The notes: generated from the letters alone by a model not told the origin. Counted from the stretch's first letter, positions 9,443 to 19,423 are shown. The stretch is 64,000 nt of DNA from Pseudomonas sp. dw_358 (GCF_018449655.1 NZ_JAAVUX010000007.1:182846-246845); one strand, 5' to 3'. Made by a program: numbers and translations.

Positions 9443-9700
9443 ATGCCCTCCTCCAAAGCCATTCAGGAACTCCAAGCGGACCTGCTGGGCGCCGCGTCCG
9501 ATCTCAGATGGGCCGCCAAAGAACTGTTGCGCGTGGCCGAGCGCCTGAGCCTGGCGGGGAATGACGCCGATGCCCAGACGGTGATGCGCCTGACCATGAA
9601 TTTCTGCGGCAACCAGGAGCGCCTCGAGGCCTACGCCGACGAGATCAAGACCGGCCGACTGATGCGTGCCGGGCCAGCGGTATCGGTAGGATCCTCCTGA
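9443..9700 (+). CDS. Hypothetical 85-residue helical protein
   Basis: A small soluble protein, predicted mainly helical (IQELQADLLGAASDLRWAAKE, then RLTMNFCGNQERLEAYADEI). No motif or membrane segment identifies a function. The ATG follows CCACCG and has no strong ribosome binding site. It stands alone between the orphan terminator and a DMT transporter 295 bases downstream; I see nothing recognisable in that gap except the transporter's upstream region. Confidence 0.6.
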   Translation: MPSSKAIQELQADLLGAASDLRWAAKELLRVAERLSLAGNDADAQTVMRLTMNFCGNQERLEAYADEIKTGRLMRAGPAVSVGSS

Positions 9701-9995
9701 CCACTGGTCAAGCCCGAGAAAGCCTGCTAATTTCTCTCCACTTGATCCAACCTGACACCCATCATGTCCCCGACTGCACACACAGACTCATCGCTCATCA
9801 CTGCCATCCCTCGGCGGTCTTGCGTGTGCGCAGCCAATCCGCCCCCTCCCCCATCTGTTGTTGCCGACGTTCGCGTCGTGGTTGCACTGGCCTGCCTCCT
9901 GGCCTGACCAACCTTTCAATCGCTCCCGCCTTTTTTGACTGACCGGTAATGTCCGGCTGGCTGGAGCCTGCTCGCATTTTGACAGGTAACACACA

Positions 9996-10874
9996 ATGAA
10001 CCGTTCCACCTCCTCCTGGGTTTCCCTGGGCGTCATGCCCGTGTTTGTCCTGCTCTGGGGCAGTGCCGCGATCTTTACCCGCTGGGGTCTGAATCACGGC
10101 TCGCCTTTTACGCTGCTCATCCTGCGCTTCAGCCTGGCACTGGCGGTGATGTTGCTGGTCGGTTGCAAGCGCCGGCGCTGGCTACCTGCAGCCGGAACCC
10201 GCCTGCGGGTGGCGGCCACCGGCTTCATGCTGATTGGCGGCTACTCGATCTGCTACTTCCAGGCCATGAACCACGGCATCACCCCCGGCGTGATCGCCAC
10301 CCTGCTGGGTGTTCAGCCAATCCTCACCCTGCTGCTGCTGGAGCGCAGGATTTCGGCGCTGCGTATCATCGGCCTGGGGACCGCGTTGAGCGGGCTGGTG
10401 CTGGTGGTGTATCAGAGCCTGCTGGCGGCGCAGTTCTCGCTGACGGGTAGCCTGTTTGCATTGGCCGCACTGGGATTCATGACCTTGGGGGCGATCCTGC
10501 AAAAGCAGGTGCAGCAGCACCCGGCCGATGTGATGCCCCTGCAATATGGCGTCAGCCTGTTGCTGTGCGTGGCCTTTGCCCCGTTCGAACCGCTGGATTT
10601 CTCGTTCGATACCGGCCTGGTGGTACCGGTGATCTGGCTCGGACTGGTCATTTCGGTGGGCGCGCAGTTAATGCTGTACCGCATGATCCAGTCCGGCAAC
10701 CTGGTCAATGTCACCAGCTTGTTCTATCTGGTACCGGTGGTGACGGTGGTGTTGGACTATCTGCTGCTGGGCAATACCCTGTCGCCATTGAGTCTGGCGG
10801 GCATGGCCTTGATCATGCTGGGCCTTGCGGCGGTGTTCAAAGCGCCCAGACGGGGCCTTTGTATCAACAATTGA
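9996..10874 (+). CDS. EamA-domain (DMT superfamily) transporter
   Basis: A 292-residue inner-membrane protein with about ten hydrophobic segments arranged as two EamA repeats. Conserved features are the first helix with LLWGSAAIFTRWGL, the short cytoplasmic loop and GVQPILTLLLLERR before the second half, and a C-terminal LGLAAVFKAPRRG. Proteins of this family export amino acids or other metabolites; substrate cannot be told here. It lies 57 bases upstream of the hybrid kinase, on the same strand, so co-transcription is possible. Confidence 0.85.
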   Translation: MNRSTSSWVSLGVMPVFVLLWGSAAIFTRWGLNHGSPFTLLILRFSLALAVMLLVGCKRRRWLPAAGTRLRVAATGFMLIGGYSICYFQAMNHGITPGVIATLLGVQPILTLLLLERRISALRIIGLGTALSGLVLVVYQSLLAAQFSLTGSLFALAALGFMTLGAILQKQVQQHPADVMPLQYGVSLLLCVAFAPFEPLDFSFDTGLVVPVIWLGLVISVGAQLMLYRMIQSGNLVNVTSLFYLVPVVTVVLDYLLLGNTLSPLSLAGMALIMLGLAAVFKAPRRGLCINN

Positions 10875-10931
10875 ACGCCTGTACGGCTCGCGCAGTCACT
10901 AAAAGATAACAGCGAGCAGCGGACGGCCATC

Positions 10932-13424
10932 ATGGCGACCCCAACGGACAACCCGTCAATCAGGGATCTGAGCATGCTGGGGGGGCATTATTCCCCCCTG
11001 GCCCTGATCGAGCGAGAGCGACACGTGCTCAGTGAAATCGCCAACGGCGTGCCTCTGCGCACAGTATTGGACGGCCTGCTGCGGGCGGTTGAAACCCAAA
11101 GCGGCAATACCATGATGACCTCGGTGCTGGTGCTCAGCGAAGACGGGCAGACCATGCACCACGGTGCGGCCCCCAGCCTGCCCGCCGACTACAACAAGGC
11201 CATCGACGGTATTTCGGCAGGAGAAGGCATCGGCTCTTGCGGCACGGCGGTCGCGCGCGGCCTGCCGGTGTACGTCACGCAGATCGCCACCGACCCGCTC
11301 TGGAAAGATTTCGTCGAGCTGGCACTGGGCTTTGGGCTGCATGCCTGCTGGTCGATGCCGATCATCGCCGCCGACGCGCGGATTCTCGGCACCTTCGCCA
11401 TCTACTACCGGGAACCGAGGGCGCCGACCCCGGGGGATATCGAAGCGATTACGGTGATCACCCAGACCGCCGCGCTGGCCATCGAGCGGCATCGCTCGGA
11501 CCTGCAACTGCGCCGCAGCCGGGAAGAGTTGCTGACACTCAATGCCGAGTTGGAACAGAAGGTCAATGAGCGCGCCCGCGAGCGCAGCCGGACCTGGCAG
11601 CTCAGCCCGGATCTGATGTCGGTACTGGGCGCCGAAGGTGTGTTCGAAGCCAGCAACCCGGCATGGTCGAATGCGCTAGGCTGGTCTGCCGAGGAGCTGC
11701 GTGCGCCTTACAGCCAGTTTGTGCACCCCGAGGACCTGGCGAGCACCGTCAGCATCTTCACTCAGGCCATGGCCGGCCAACCGATCCTCAAATTCGAGAA
11801 CCGCTATCAGCATCGCGATGGCTCCTACCGCTGGCTGTCCTGGGTGGCCGTGCTCGAAGAAGGCAGACTGTACTGCAGCGCGCGCGACGTGACCCTCGAA
11901 AAGCACCAGTCGGCCATACTCGACATGCGCACCCGCGAACGTGATCGCGCCTGGGGGCTGTCCCAGGAGTTGCTGGTCATCGTCAGGCCCGACGGCATCT
12001 TCGAGTCAGTCAATGGGCGCTGGACCGAACTGCTGGGTTGGGAGGAGCCGGAACTGCTCGGCCACGCGTTCATGACGTTCACCCACCCTGATGACCTGGC
12101 GCCGACCATCGCCGCCTTTCAGGGTATCTTCGGTGCACCGCTCACGGTGCCCTACGAGTACCGTTTGCGGCACAAGGACGGCAGCTGGCGCTGGTTCAGC
12201 TGGACCGGCACCTATGAAGACGGCCGCGTCTACGCCGCTGGCCGCCACATGACCGTGGAACGCGCCCAGGCCGAGGCCTTGCGGCAGTCGCAGAAAATGG
12301 AGGCCGTGGGCCAGCTTACCGGCGGCGTAGCCCATGACTTCAACAATCTGCTGACGGTCATTCGCTCCTCCACCGACCTGCTCAAGCGCCCCAACCTCAC
12401 CGAGGAGCGGCGCTCACGCTACGTCAATGCCATTTCCGACACCGTGGACCGTGCCGCTCGCCTGACCGGCCAGCTGCTGGCCTTCGCCCGCCGCCAGGCC
12501 CTGAAGCCCGAGGTATTTGCGGCCTGCAATGGGGTTCGAGGGATCGGCCAGATGATGGGCACGCTGGCCGGCGCGCGGGTTGAACTGGTCATGCTGTTGC
12601 CGGCGACGCCGTGCAGGGTCAATGCCGACCCCAACCAGTTCGAGACCGCGCTGGTCAACATGGTGGCCAACGCGCGGGATGCCATGGAAGGAGAGGGCCG
12701 GCTGACGATCACGGTGGAGGCTGTCGAGCACATGCCGGCTGTGCGCCTGCACACCGGTGTGGCGGACCCGTTTGTGGCGGTGTCCATCAGCGACACCGGC
12801 ATGGGCATCCCGGCGGACAAGCTGGAACACATCTTCGAGCCGTTCTTTACCACCAAGGGCGTCGGTCAAGGAACGGGGCTGGGCCTCAGCCAAGTGTTCG
12901 GCTTCGCGAAACAGTCAGGGGGCGAGGTAGTGGTCAGCAGTGAAGTCGGCCGCGGTACCACGTTCATTCTGTACCTGCCACGCGTTGCTCAGGTAATCCA
13001 CACGATCGTGCCGGTTTCCGAGCCCGAGGCGCTGGCCGACGGTCATGGCACCCGGGTGCTGGTGGTGGAAGACAATCCGGATGTCGGGACCTTCGCCACC
13101 CAGACCCTGGCAGAGCTGGGCTACATCACCGTGCTGGCGGTAAACGCCGATGAAGCACTGAACGCGCTGGTCACCCATCAGGGTCGTTTCGACGTGGTGT
13201 TTTCCGATGTGGTGATGCCCGGGATGAGCGGTATCGAGCTGGGCCACGAGATCCGTCGTCTGCACCCGGATCTGCCGGTGCTGCTGACGTCCGGCTACAG
13301 CCATGTGCTGGCACAGAATGGCACCTACGGCTTCGAGCTGCTCCACAAACCCTACTCGGTGGAACAGCTGTCGCGCACGTTACGCAAGGTGGTCGAATTG
13401 CAACGGCGTAGCGCCGCGCATTGA
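10932..13424 (+). CDS. Hybrid sensor histidine kinase, GAF-PAS-PAS-HisKA-HATPase-REC
   Basis: An 830-residue cytoplasmic kinase. A GAF domain (about residues 30-180, with GEGIGSCGTAVARG) precedes two tandem PAS modules that begin with near-repeated RERSRTWQLSPDL and RERDRAWGLSQEL. Then come the H-box GGVAHDFNNLLTVI, ATPase motifs (ANARDAMEGEG, SDTGMGI, GQGTGLGLSQVFG) and a receiver (VLVVEDNPD, SDVVMPGMSG, LHKPYS). No membrane segment, so it senses an internal signal; the GAF ligand is unknown. Its PAS and kinase parts resemble those of the phytochrome-operon kinase at 2761-5181, suggesting duplication and domain shuffling. Confidence 0.9.
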   Translation: MATPTDNPSIRDLSMLGGHYSPLALIERERHVLSEIANGVPLRTVLDGLLRAVETQSGNTMMTSVLVLSEDGQTMHHGAAPSLPADYNKAIDGISAGEGIGSCGTAVARGLPVYVTQIATDPLWKDFVELALGFGLHACWSMPIIAADARILGTFAIYYREPRAPTPGDIEAITVITQTAALAIERHRSDLQLRRSREELLTLNAELEQKVNERARERSRTWQLSPDLMSVLGAEGVFEASNPAWSNALGWSAEELRAPYSQFVHPEDLASTVSIFTQAMAGQPILKFENRYQHRDGSYRWLSWVAVLEEGRLYCSARDVTLEKHQSAILDMRTRERDRAWGLSQELLVIVRPDGIFESVNGRWTELLGWEEPELLGHAFMTFTHPDDLAPTIAAFQGIFGAPLTVPYEYRLRHKDGSWRWFSWTGTYEDGRVYAAGRHMTVERAQAEALRQSQKMEAVGQLTGGVAHDFNNLLTVIRSSTDLLKRPNLTEERRSRYVNAISDTVDRAARLTGQLLAFARRQALKPEVFAACNGVRGIGQMMGTLAGARVELVMLLPATPCRVNADPNQFETALVNMVANARDAMEGEGRLTITVEAVEHMPAVRLHTGVADPFVAVSISDTGMGIPADKLEHIFEPFFTTKGVGQGTGLGLSQVFGFAKQSGGEVVVSSEVGRGTTFILYLPRVAQVIHTIVPVSEPEALADGHGTRVLVVEDNPDVGTFATQTLAELGYITVLAVNADEALNALVTHQGRFDVVFSDVVMPGMSGIELGHEIRRLHPDLPVLLTSGYSHVLAQNGTYGFELLHKPYSVEQLSRTLRKVVELQRRSAAH

Positions 13425-13427
13425 CGC

Positions 13428-14258
13428 TCAGTCGAGATCGGCCGCCTCATGGCGTTCCGGGACCTGGCTACCCTCCTCGCCCCACGTCCGGTTGACGCGC
13501 TGCCCGCGCTTCACCGCCGGGCGCTGAGCGATCTCTTCAGCCCAACGCTGGACATGCTTGTAGTCCTGCACTGCCAGGAACTCTGCTGCCGAGTACAGGT
13601 TCCCGCGCACCAGCTGACCGTACCAGGGCCAAACGGCGATGTCGGCGATGGTGTACACCTCGCCCGCCAGGTAGCGGCTTTCGGCGAGGCGGCGGTCCAG
13701 CACGTCCAACTGACGTTTGGCTTCCATGGTGAAGCGGTTGATCGGGTATTCCAGCTTCTCGGGCGCGTACGCATAAAAATGCCCGAAACCCCCTCCAAGA
13801 TAGGGCGCGGCGCCCATCTGCCAGAACAGCCAATTGAGCGTTTCGGTACGGCCGGCGGGGTCCTTGGGCAGGAATTCGTCGAATTTTTCCGCAAGGTACA
13901 CCAGGATCGAACCCGACTCGAACACGCGAATGGGCGGGTTCGCATTCTGGTCCAACAAGGCCGGGATCTTCGAATTGGGGTTGATCTCGACAAAGCCGCT
14001 GGAAAACTGATCGCCCTCATTGATGCGAATCAGCCAGGCATCGTATTCGGCGCCGCTGTGGCCGAGGCCCAGCAGCTCTTCCAGCAGAATGGTGACCTTG
14101 ACGCCGTTAGGCGTGGCCAGGGAATACAGTTGGAAGGGTTGCTTGCCCACGGGCAATGCCTTGGCATGGGTGGGACCGGCGACGGGCCGGTTGATGCTGG
14201 CAAAATGGCCGCCAGACGGCGCCTCTTCGCGCCAGACCTTGGGGGGAACGTAAGCCAT
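13428..14258 (-). CDS. yghU: Glutathione transferase YghU
   Basis: A 276-residue Nu-class glutathione transferase with disulfide-bond reductase activity in characterised relatives. The N-terminal FASINRPVAGPTHAK segment, LYSLATPNGVKVTILLEE thioredoxin fold, PNSKIPALLD, FESGSILVYLAEKF and the helical domain with YTIADIAVWPW all match E. coli YghU closely. A TTG codon directly before the ATG could add one residue; the ATG at 14258 with GAGG eight bases upstream is preferred. Convergent with the hybrid kinase, with 3 bases between stop codons. Confidence 0.93.
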   Translation of the reverse strand: MAYVPPKVWREEAPSGGHFASINRPVAGPTHAKALPVGKQPFQLYSLATPNGVKVTILLEELLGLGHSGAEYDAWLIRINEGDQFSSGFVEINPNSKIPALLDQNANPPIRVFESGSILVYLAEKFDEFLPKDPAGRTETLNWLFWQMGAAPYLGGGFGHFYAYAPEKLEYPINRFTMEAKRQLDVLDRRLAESRYLAGEVYTIADIAVWPWYGQLVRGNLYSAAEFLAVQDYKHVQRWAEEIAQRPAVKRGQRVNRTWGEEGSQVPERHEAADLD

Positions 14259-14493
14259 CAAAAGAACCTCGGGACAGTTTGAAAAGTAAGAGCAGAGCCC
14301 GGCCTGGGTAGTGGTGCATCAGGTTTACCCCATTCAGGGGCGGGCGGGCAAGGTCGCAGCACCGATAGAGCGCACCTGGACGCGGTAGAAATCCAAACCT
14401 GCGCTATCGTTGCAGTCTGAGCTTTCTTGATCCGGAACCCGGGCGGCAAGGTCGCCGTCCTGTTTTATGACCCCCAATGAGGCTGAGCCCATC

Positions 14494-16137
14494 ATGATCA
14501 AAGCTGCCGAATTAGTTGTGAAATGTCTGGAAAATGAAGGCGTGGAATACGTATTCGGTATTCCGGGGGAAGAGAACCTGGACCTGCTGGACTCACTGTC
14601 GCGCTCATCGATCAAGCTGATCCTGACTCGCCACGAACAACCCGCCGGGTTCATGGCCGCCACGTACGGGCGCCTGACCGGCAAGACCGGGGTGTGCCTG
14701 TCGACGCTCGGGCCTGGGGCCACCAACCTGGTGACAGCGGGCGCGTACGCTTATCTGGGCGGTATGCCGATGATGATGATCACCGGCCAGAAACCCATCA
14801 AGAAGTCCAAGCAGGGCCGCTTCCAGATCCTGGACGTGTGCGGAATGATGGCGCCCTTGACCAAGTACACCCATCAGCTGGCGTCCGCCGACAATATTCC
14901 ATCGCGCATTCGCGAGGCCATCCGTCTGGCCGAAGAAGAAAAACCCGGCTCGGTGCACCTTGAATTGCCGGAAGACATTGCTGCGGAGTTCACCGACAGC
15001 ACCCCCATCGCCCCAAGCCTGACGCGCCGCCCGGTGGCCGAAGCCAAAGCAATCGAAGCGGCGGTAAACAAATTGCAGGCCGCGCGCAGCCCGGTGCTGG
15101 TACTGGGCGCCGGCACCAACCGCAAGATGACCGCACGGATGCTGCGCCAGCTGATCGAGAAGACCGGCATTCCGTTCATCACCACGCAAATGGGCAAGGG
15201 CGTGGTGGATGAGCGCCACCCGCGGTTTCTCGGCAACGCTGCGCTGTCGGCCGGTGACTTCGTGCATCGGGCGCTGGAATCGGCTGACCTGATCGTCAAC
15301 ATCGGACACGACGTGATCGAGAAACCACCGTTCTTCATGGCGCGCGGCGGGACTGAAGTGGTGCACATCAGCTTCCGTTCGGCCGAGGTCGACCCCGTGT
15401 ATTTCCCGCAGATTGAAGTGGTCGGCGACATCGCCAACGCCATCTGGCAGATCAAGGAAAGCATCGAGGTCCAGGACAGCTGGAATTTCGATCGCCTGCT
15501 GCACATCCGTGAGGCCAACGAATCCCACGTGGCCGAAGGCGCCGATGATGCACGCTTCCCGGTCTATCCGCAGCGGCTCGTGGCGGACCTGCGCGCGGCA
15601 TTGCCGTCTGACGGAATCGTGGCCCTGGACAATGGCATCTACAAGATCTGGTTTGCCCGCAACTACAAGGCCTACATGCCCAACACCGTGTTGCTGGACA
15701 ATGCCCTGGCTACCATGGGCGCCGGCCTGCCTTCGGCCATGGCCGCGCGCCTGGTGCACCCGGACACCCCTATCGTCGCGGTGTGCGGTGACGGAGGCTT
15801 CATGATGAATAGTCAGGAAATTGAAACGGCCGTGCGCTTGAAGATGAACCTGGTGGTGATCGTGCTGCGAGACGATGGCTACGGCATGATTCGCTGGAAA
15901 CAGCAACAGATGGGCTTCAGCGATTTCGGTCTGGACTACGGCAACCCGGATTTCGTGCGTTATGCGCAGAGCTACGGAGCCTTCGGTCATCGAGTCGAGA
16001 GCGCCGAAGGCTTCAAGCCGCTGGTGACCCAGTGCCTGCTGACACCAGGGGTTCATGTGATCGATTGCCCGGTGGACTACTCGGAGAACGACCAGATCCT
16101 GCATCGGGACATTCAGACGTTGAGCGCGGCAGTGTAA
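14494..16137 (+). CDS. Acetolactate synthase large-subunit family (ThDP enzyme, AlsS-like)
   Basis: A 547-residue thiamine-diphosphate enzyme that would condense two pyruvates to acetolactate. The N-terminal domain has the catalytic Glu in TRHEQPAGFMA, the central domain GTNRKMTAR and the C-terminal ThDP/Mg motif from GDGGFMMN to NLVVIVL. No regulatory small subunit lies beside it, and it resembles the single-subunit catabolic type. No acetolactate decarboxylase is near, so the product fate is open. An upstream in-frame ATG at 14467 would add nine residues. Other ThDP decarboligases remain possible. Confidence 0.85.
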   Translation: MIKAAELVVKCLENEGVEYVFGIPGEENLDLLDSLSRSSIKLILTRHEQPAGFMAATYGRLTGKTGVCLSTLGPGATNLVTAGAYAYLGGMPMMMITGQKPIKKSKQGRFQILDVCGMMAPLTKYTHQLASADNIPSRIREAIRLAEEEKPGSVHLELPEDIAAEFTDSTPIAPSLTRRPVAEAKAIEAAVNKLQAARSPVLVLGAGTNRKMTARMLRQLIEKTGIPFITTQMGKGVVDERHPRFLGNAALSAGDFVHRALESADLIVNIGHDVIEKPPFFMARGGTEVVHISFRSAEVDPVYFPQIEVVGDIANAIWQIKESIEVQDSWNFDRLLHIREANESHVAEGADDARFPVYPQRLVADLRAALPSDGIVALDNGIYKIWFARNYKAYMPNTVLLDNALATMGAGLPSAMAARLVHPDTPIVAVCGDGGFMMNSQEIETAVRLKMNLVVIVLRDDGYGMIRWKQQQMGFSDFGLDYGNPDFVRYAQSYGAFGHRVESAEGFKPLVTQCLLTPGVHVIDCPVDYSENDQILHRDIQTLSAAV

Positions 16138-16167
16138 AGCAGTACAGGTCAACCCACCCGCCAGGTC

Positions 16168-16701
16168 TCAACCGCCCGGCCGGGTGAACTGTACATACAG
16201 CGAAAACCCGCCCAACAGGCACCAGAACGCGCTGAACAACCACGGCGAGCGCATCGAAAACATCAGCGAGGTGCGGTAGCCCTTCTCGCTGGACTCGTGC
16301 TCGCTGAACAGCGGCGACTCATCGTAGGCCAGCCCCATCGCCGGTTCGCTGCGCAGCAGTTGGCTTTGCTTGAAGTGCCAGTGATCGATGATTTCGTAGG
16401 CCGCGCGAATGCCGGGCCAGGCGTGAATCGAGCTGACCACCCCCAGCAGGGCCAGCAGCGGTGGCACCACCAAGGTAAACATCTTGCCCCATTCCGGGTT
16501 GAGATTGGCCATGGACGAACAGAAGGCAATGACCAGAAACGACTGGGCGGAGAGGTAGGCGTTGGTTCGGTTGGAGAGAATGGCCGTCTCGTACTGAATC
16601 TCCTTGCGGTAGAAATCCAGTCGCTCCTTGGGGGTGCCAAACAGCTGAGTCGCGGTGGCAGCCGGTAGATCCTTGGGCACATCGGTAATGATCTTCGACA
16701 C
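16168..16701 (-). CDS. Hypothetical inner-membrane protein, 177 residues
   Basis: Three hydrophobic segments: about residues 50-66 (YLSAQSFLVIAFCSSM), 74-92 (MFTLVVPPLLALLGVVSS) and near the C-terminus (WLFSAFWCLLGGFSLYV). The N-terminal part is soluble and charged (RLDFYRKEIQYETA). The pattern recalls small membrane proteins of unknown function found in signalling contexts, but I recognise no named family. Convergent with the acetolactate-synthase-like gene. Confidence 0.7.
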   Translation of the reverse strand: MSKIITDVPKDLPAATATQLFGTPKERLDFYRKEIQYETAILSNRTNAYLSAQSFLVIAFCSSMANLNPEWGKMFTLVVPPLLALLGVVSSIHAWPGIRAAYEIIDHWHFKQSQLLRSEPAMGLAYDESPLFSEHESSEKGYRTSLMFSMRSPWLFSAFWCLLGGFSLYVQFTRPGG

Positions 16702-17028
16702 TGAGCGCTTTCAATCCGGATAGGTGCAATGACCACCCAAGGCAGGTGGTCATGATCTGGGAAAGCCTTTCAAGCCATTGGTTCAGTCGTGCCCCACGGC
16801 GCACGATTGACGGTCACCCCTGTGTGGCGCCCAAGATGGGCCGGCAGTCGGGCAGATCATCGAATCTGGATTGCCCATGCGCGGCCAAATGACGGCATTT
16901 TGCTTCAAGGCACTCAGGCAATCGATCCATTGGCCGATACAGGCATAACGCCTTTTCCAAGGCCGTGCGCTTGACGGAAACAGGCGCATGACTGTATCTG
17001 GATTCGACCCTCCCAAGAAGTGACCTTG
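16702..17028. other. Intergenic stretch between divergent genes
   Basis: About 325 bases with no convincing gene. It contains a 9-bp hairpin at 16729-16753 (ATGACCACC pairing with GGTGGTCAT across 7 bases), just upstream of the membrane-protein gene, which could be an operator or a short RNA stem. No promoter is clear. Confidence 0.5.
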
Positions 17029-18582
17029 ATGCCCGTGGCCCCCACCTACCGCCAGACGATGCCGACAGGGCTTTCCACCCAGCGTCTGGCGGTGCTGTTC
17101 GTCATTCTGGTGACGCTGGCGTTGCTGGCACTGGTCGGCTGGCAGAGTTGGACCTCCCGCGCACAAGCCTTGCGCGAAGCCGGAATGGATGCCGCCAACC
17201 TGGCCCACTCGCTGGCCCAGCACGCCGACGACACGTTCGAGGAGGCCGATGCCAGCCTCAGCAGCGTCATCGAACGGGTCGAAACCGATGGCATGGGACC
17301 CGGCCAGATCAGCCGGCTGCATGCTGTGCTCCAAAGCCAGCAGCGCTTCATTGGCCAATTGGCCGGTCTATTTGTCTACGACGAGCAGGGCCGCTGGGTG
17401 GTGACCTCCAACGAGACCGATCCGCTCAACGCCAACAATGCCGATCGCGAGTACTTTCGTTATCACATGAACAACCCTGACCGCGGTCCCCATGTGGGCG
17501 CGGCCATCCAGAGCCGCAGTACCCACGAATGGGTGATCCCGCTGTCGCGACGAATCAACCATCCCGATGGCAGCTTTGCCGGTGTGGCCCTGGCGACCCT
17601 GCGTCTGTCGTATTTCAACGAGTTCTATAACGGCTTCGATCTGGATGCCAAAGGCGTGATCGTGCTGGCCCTGCGTGATGGGACGATTCTCACTCGCAGA
17701 CCGTTCGACGCAAACGCAGTGGGTGCCAGCATCGCCAAGGCTCGGCTGTTCACCGATCTGTTGCCCGTGTCGCCCGTGGGCAATGAAATGGCCCGCTCCA
17801 TGGTCGACGGTATCGAGCGCATGTACGCTTACCGCCAAGCCGAGGAATACCCGATCGTGTCCATGGCGGCCACCTCGAAAGAGGCGATCTTCGCTGAATG
17901 GGAAGCCAATCTGGCGCGTTCCGCCGGCTTTGTCGCGATTGTCCTTGCCGCCATGGCCCTCTGCGCGCTGGTGCTGCTCCGGCAGATACGCCACGGCCTG
18001 AAGACCGAAGCCGAGCTGCGCAATGCCCACGCCGCGCTGCATAAACTGGCGATGCAAGACAGCCTTACCGGCCTCGCCAACCGCCGTCAGCTGGACGCAG
18101 CCCTGCCAGACGAGATCGGCCGGGCGCGACGCGGCGGCAAGTCGTTGGGCCTGATCATGCTGGATATCGACCACTTCAAACGCTTCAATGACCTCTACGG
18201 CCATCCGGCAGGCGACGAGTGCATCAAAGCGGTGGGCCAGGCTGTGCTCGGCTGCTGCGGCCGATCAGGCGACCTGGTGGTGCGCTACGGGGGCGAGGAA
18301 TTACTGGTGTTGCTGCCTGAGTGCGACGAGGATGGCGCGCAACGGATGGCGGAGAAGATCCTGAACGCCGTGCGCCAGTTGCAATTGCACCATGCCGGCA
18401 ATGACACTGGCTACGTCACCATCAGCGCCGGTGTACACGTGATGCGCACGGATGATCCGGCATTGCGCGCGCAATCACTGATTCAGGCCGCGGACCAAGC
18501 CTTGTACCAGGCCAAAAGCCTGGGCCGCAACCGCCTGTGCCTGAGCCGCCCGAACAGTCCGGAGCACGTGCGCCTGGCCTGA
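17029..18582 (+). CDS. Diguanylate cyclase with Cache sensor domain
   Basis: About 517 residues: an N-terminal membrane helix (LAVLFVILVTLALLALVGW), a periplasmic double-Cache domain (about 50-290, with YFRYHMNNPD and EWVIPLSRRI), a second membrane helix (FVAIVLAAMALCALVLL) and a GGDEF domain. The active site reads RYGGEEL, a functional form, and RSGD five residues before it is a canonical RxxD product-inhibition site. It makes c-di-GMP in response to an external small molecule. A GTG at 17020 is an alternative start; the ATG at 17029 has AAGAAG nine bases upstream. Confidence 0.9.
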   Translation: MPVAPTYRQTMPTGLSTQRLAVLFVILVTLALLALVGWQSWTSRAQALREAGMDAANLAHSLAQHADDTFEEADASLSSVIERVETDGMGPGQISRLHAVLQSQQRFIGQLAGLFVYDEQGRWVVTSNETDPLNANNADREYFRYHMNNPDRGPHVGAAIQSRSTHEWVIPLSRRINHPDGSFAGVALATLRLSYFNEFYNGFDLDAKGVIVLALRDGTILTRRPFDANAVGASIAKARLFTDLLPVSPVGNEMARSMVDGIERMYAYRQAEEYPIVSMAATSKEAIFAEWEANLARSAGFVAIVLAAMALCALVLLRQIRHGLKTEAELRNAHAALHKLAMQDSLTGLANRRQLDAALPDEIGRARRGGKSLGLIMLDIDHFKRFNDLYGHPAGDECIKAVGQAVLGCCGRSGDLVVRYGGEELLVLLPECDEDGAQRMAEKILNAVRQLQLHHAGNDTGYVTISAGVHVMRTDDPALRAQSLIQAADQALYQAKSLGRNRLCLSRPNSPEHVRLA

Positions 18583-18583
18583 C

Positions 18584-19423
18584 TTACCCCAAGCGCTCGG
18601 CCAGCCAAGGCAATGCCTCTTCGCACGGGGCACGCAACTTGATCCCGAACAGGCCGTCAGCGCGCGTCTTGCCCAGGTTGATGGCCAGCAGCGGCTTGCC
18701 CTGCCGAGACATTTCCTGGCACAGGCGATAGCTTGAATACGCCATCAAGGATGTGCCCACCACCAGCAATGCCGAATAATCCTCCACCGCCCGCCACGCC
18801 GCCATTGCGCTTTGCGCCGCGACGCCATCGCCGAAAAAAACCACGTCCGGCTTGAGGCGGTCACTGCCGCATCCTGGGCAATGAGGCATGTGAAACCCGG
18901 CCAGAAACTCCGCTGCCAGTTGCGCATCGCCATCCGGCGCCAGTACGGCGTGCACGTTCTGTAATGCCGGATTGCAGGCCTCAAGTACCTCCTGGATATC
19001 GGCCCGCAACATCTGCCGAGAACAGTCCATGCACACCACACGATGCAGGTTGCCGTGAAGCTCGATGACCTTGTGGCTGCCCGCCGCGTCGTGCAGACCA
19101 TCGACATTCTGCGTGATGACAGCGCCGATGTGGCCGCGACTCTGTAGACGGGCCAAGGCACGATGGGCGGCATTGGGCTGGGCCTTGCACACTGCCTGCC
19201 AGCCCACCATGGCTCGCGCCCAGTAGCGCTTGCGGGTGGCCGCCGACTTGACGAAGTCCTGATGCATGATGGGCGCATTACCACGGCGCACACCGTCCGT
19301 GTCCCGGTAGTCCGGAATGCCCGAGGCGGTACTGATGCCCGCACCCGTCAGCACCAGAACGGGCGCTCGGGCCATGCGTTCGGCCAAGGCCTGCAGGGAT
19401 GATTGGGTGTCGGTGTCAAACAT
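18584..19423 (-). CDS. NAD-dependent protein deacetylase, sirtuin family
   Basis: A 279-residue Sir2-fold enzyme. The NAD site reads VLTGAGISTASGIPDYR, followed by ITQNVDGLH and the catalytic His in VIELHGN. Zinc is bound by the Cys pairs CMDC and CPGC, and the C-terminal half has LLVVGTSLMAYS. An upstream extension is open, but the ATG at 19423 has AAGGGGGG upstream and begins 17 residues before the NAD motif, as usual. It belongs to the class II-like NAD-dependent deacetylases of proteobacteria; it may also remove lipoyl or ADP-ribosyl groups. Convergent with the cyclase, 1 base apart. Confidence 0.9.
   Translation of the reverse strand: MFDTDTQSSLQALAERMARAPVLVLTGAGISTASGIPDYRDTDGVRRGNAPIMHQDFVKSAATRKRYWARAMVGWQAVCKAQPNAAHRALARLQSRGHIGAVITQNVDGLHDAAGSHKVIELHGNLHRVVCMDCSRQMLRADIQEVLEACNPALQNVHAVLAPDGDAQLAAEFLAGFHMPHCPGCGSDRLKPDVVFFGDGVAAQSAMAAWRAVEDYSALLVVGTSLMAYSSYRLCQEMSRQGKPLLAINLGKTRADGLFGIKLRAPCEEALPWLAERLG

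Noticed and set aside
14494..16137. ilvB of the biosynthetic acetohydroxyacid synthase
   Set aside because: No small subunit gene lies beside it and the sequence resembles single-subunit catabolic or related ThDP enzymes, so the ilvB name was not used.
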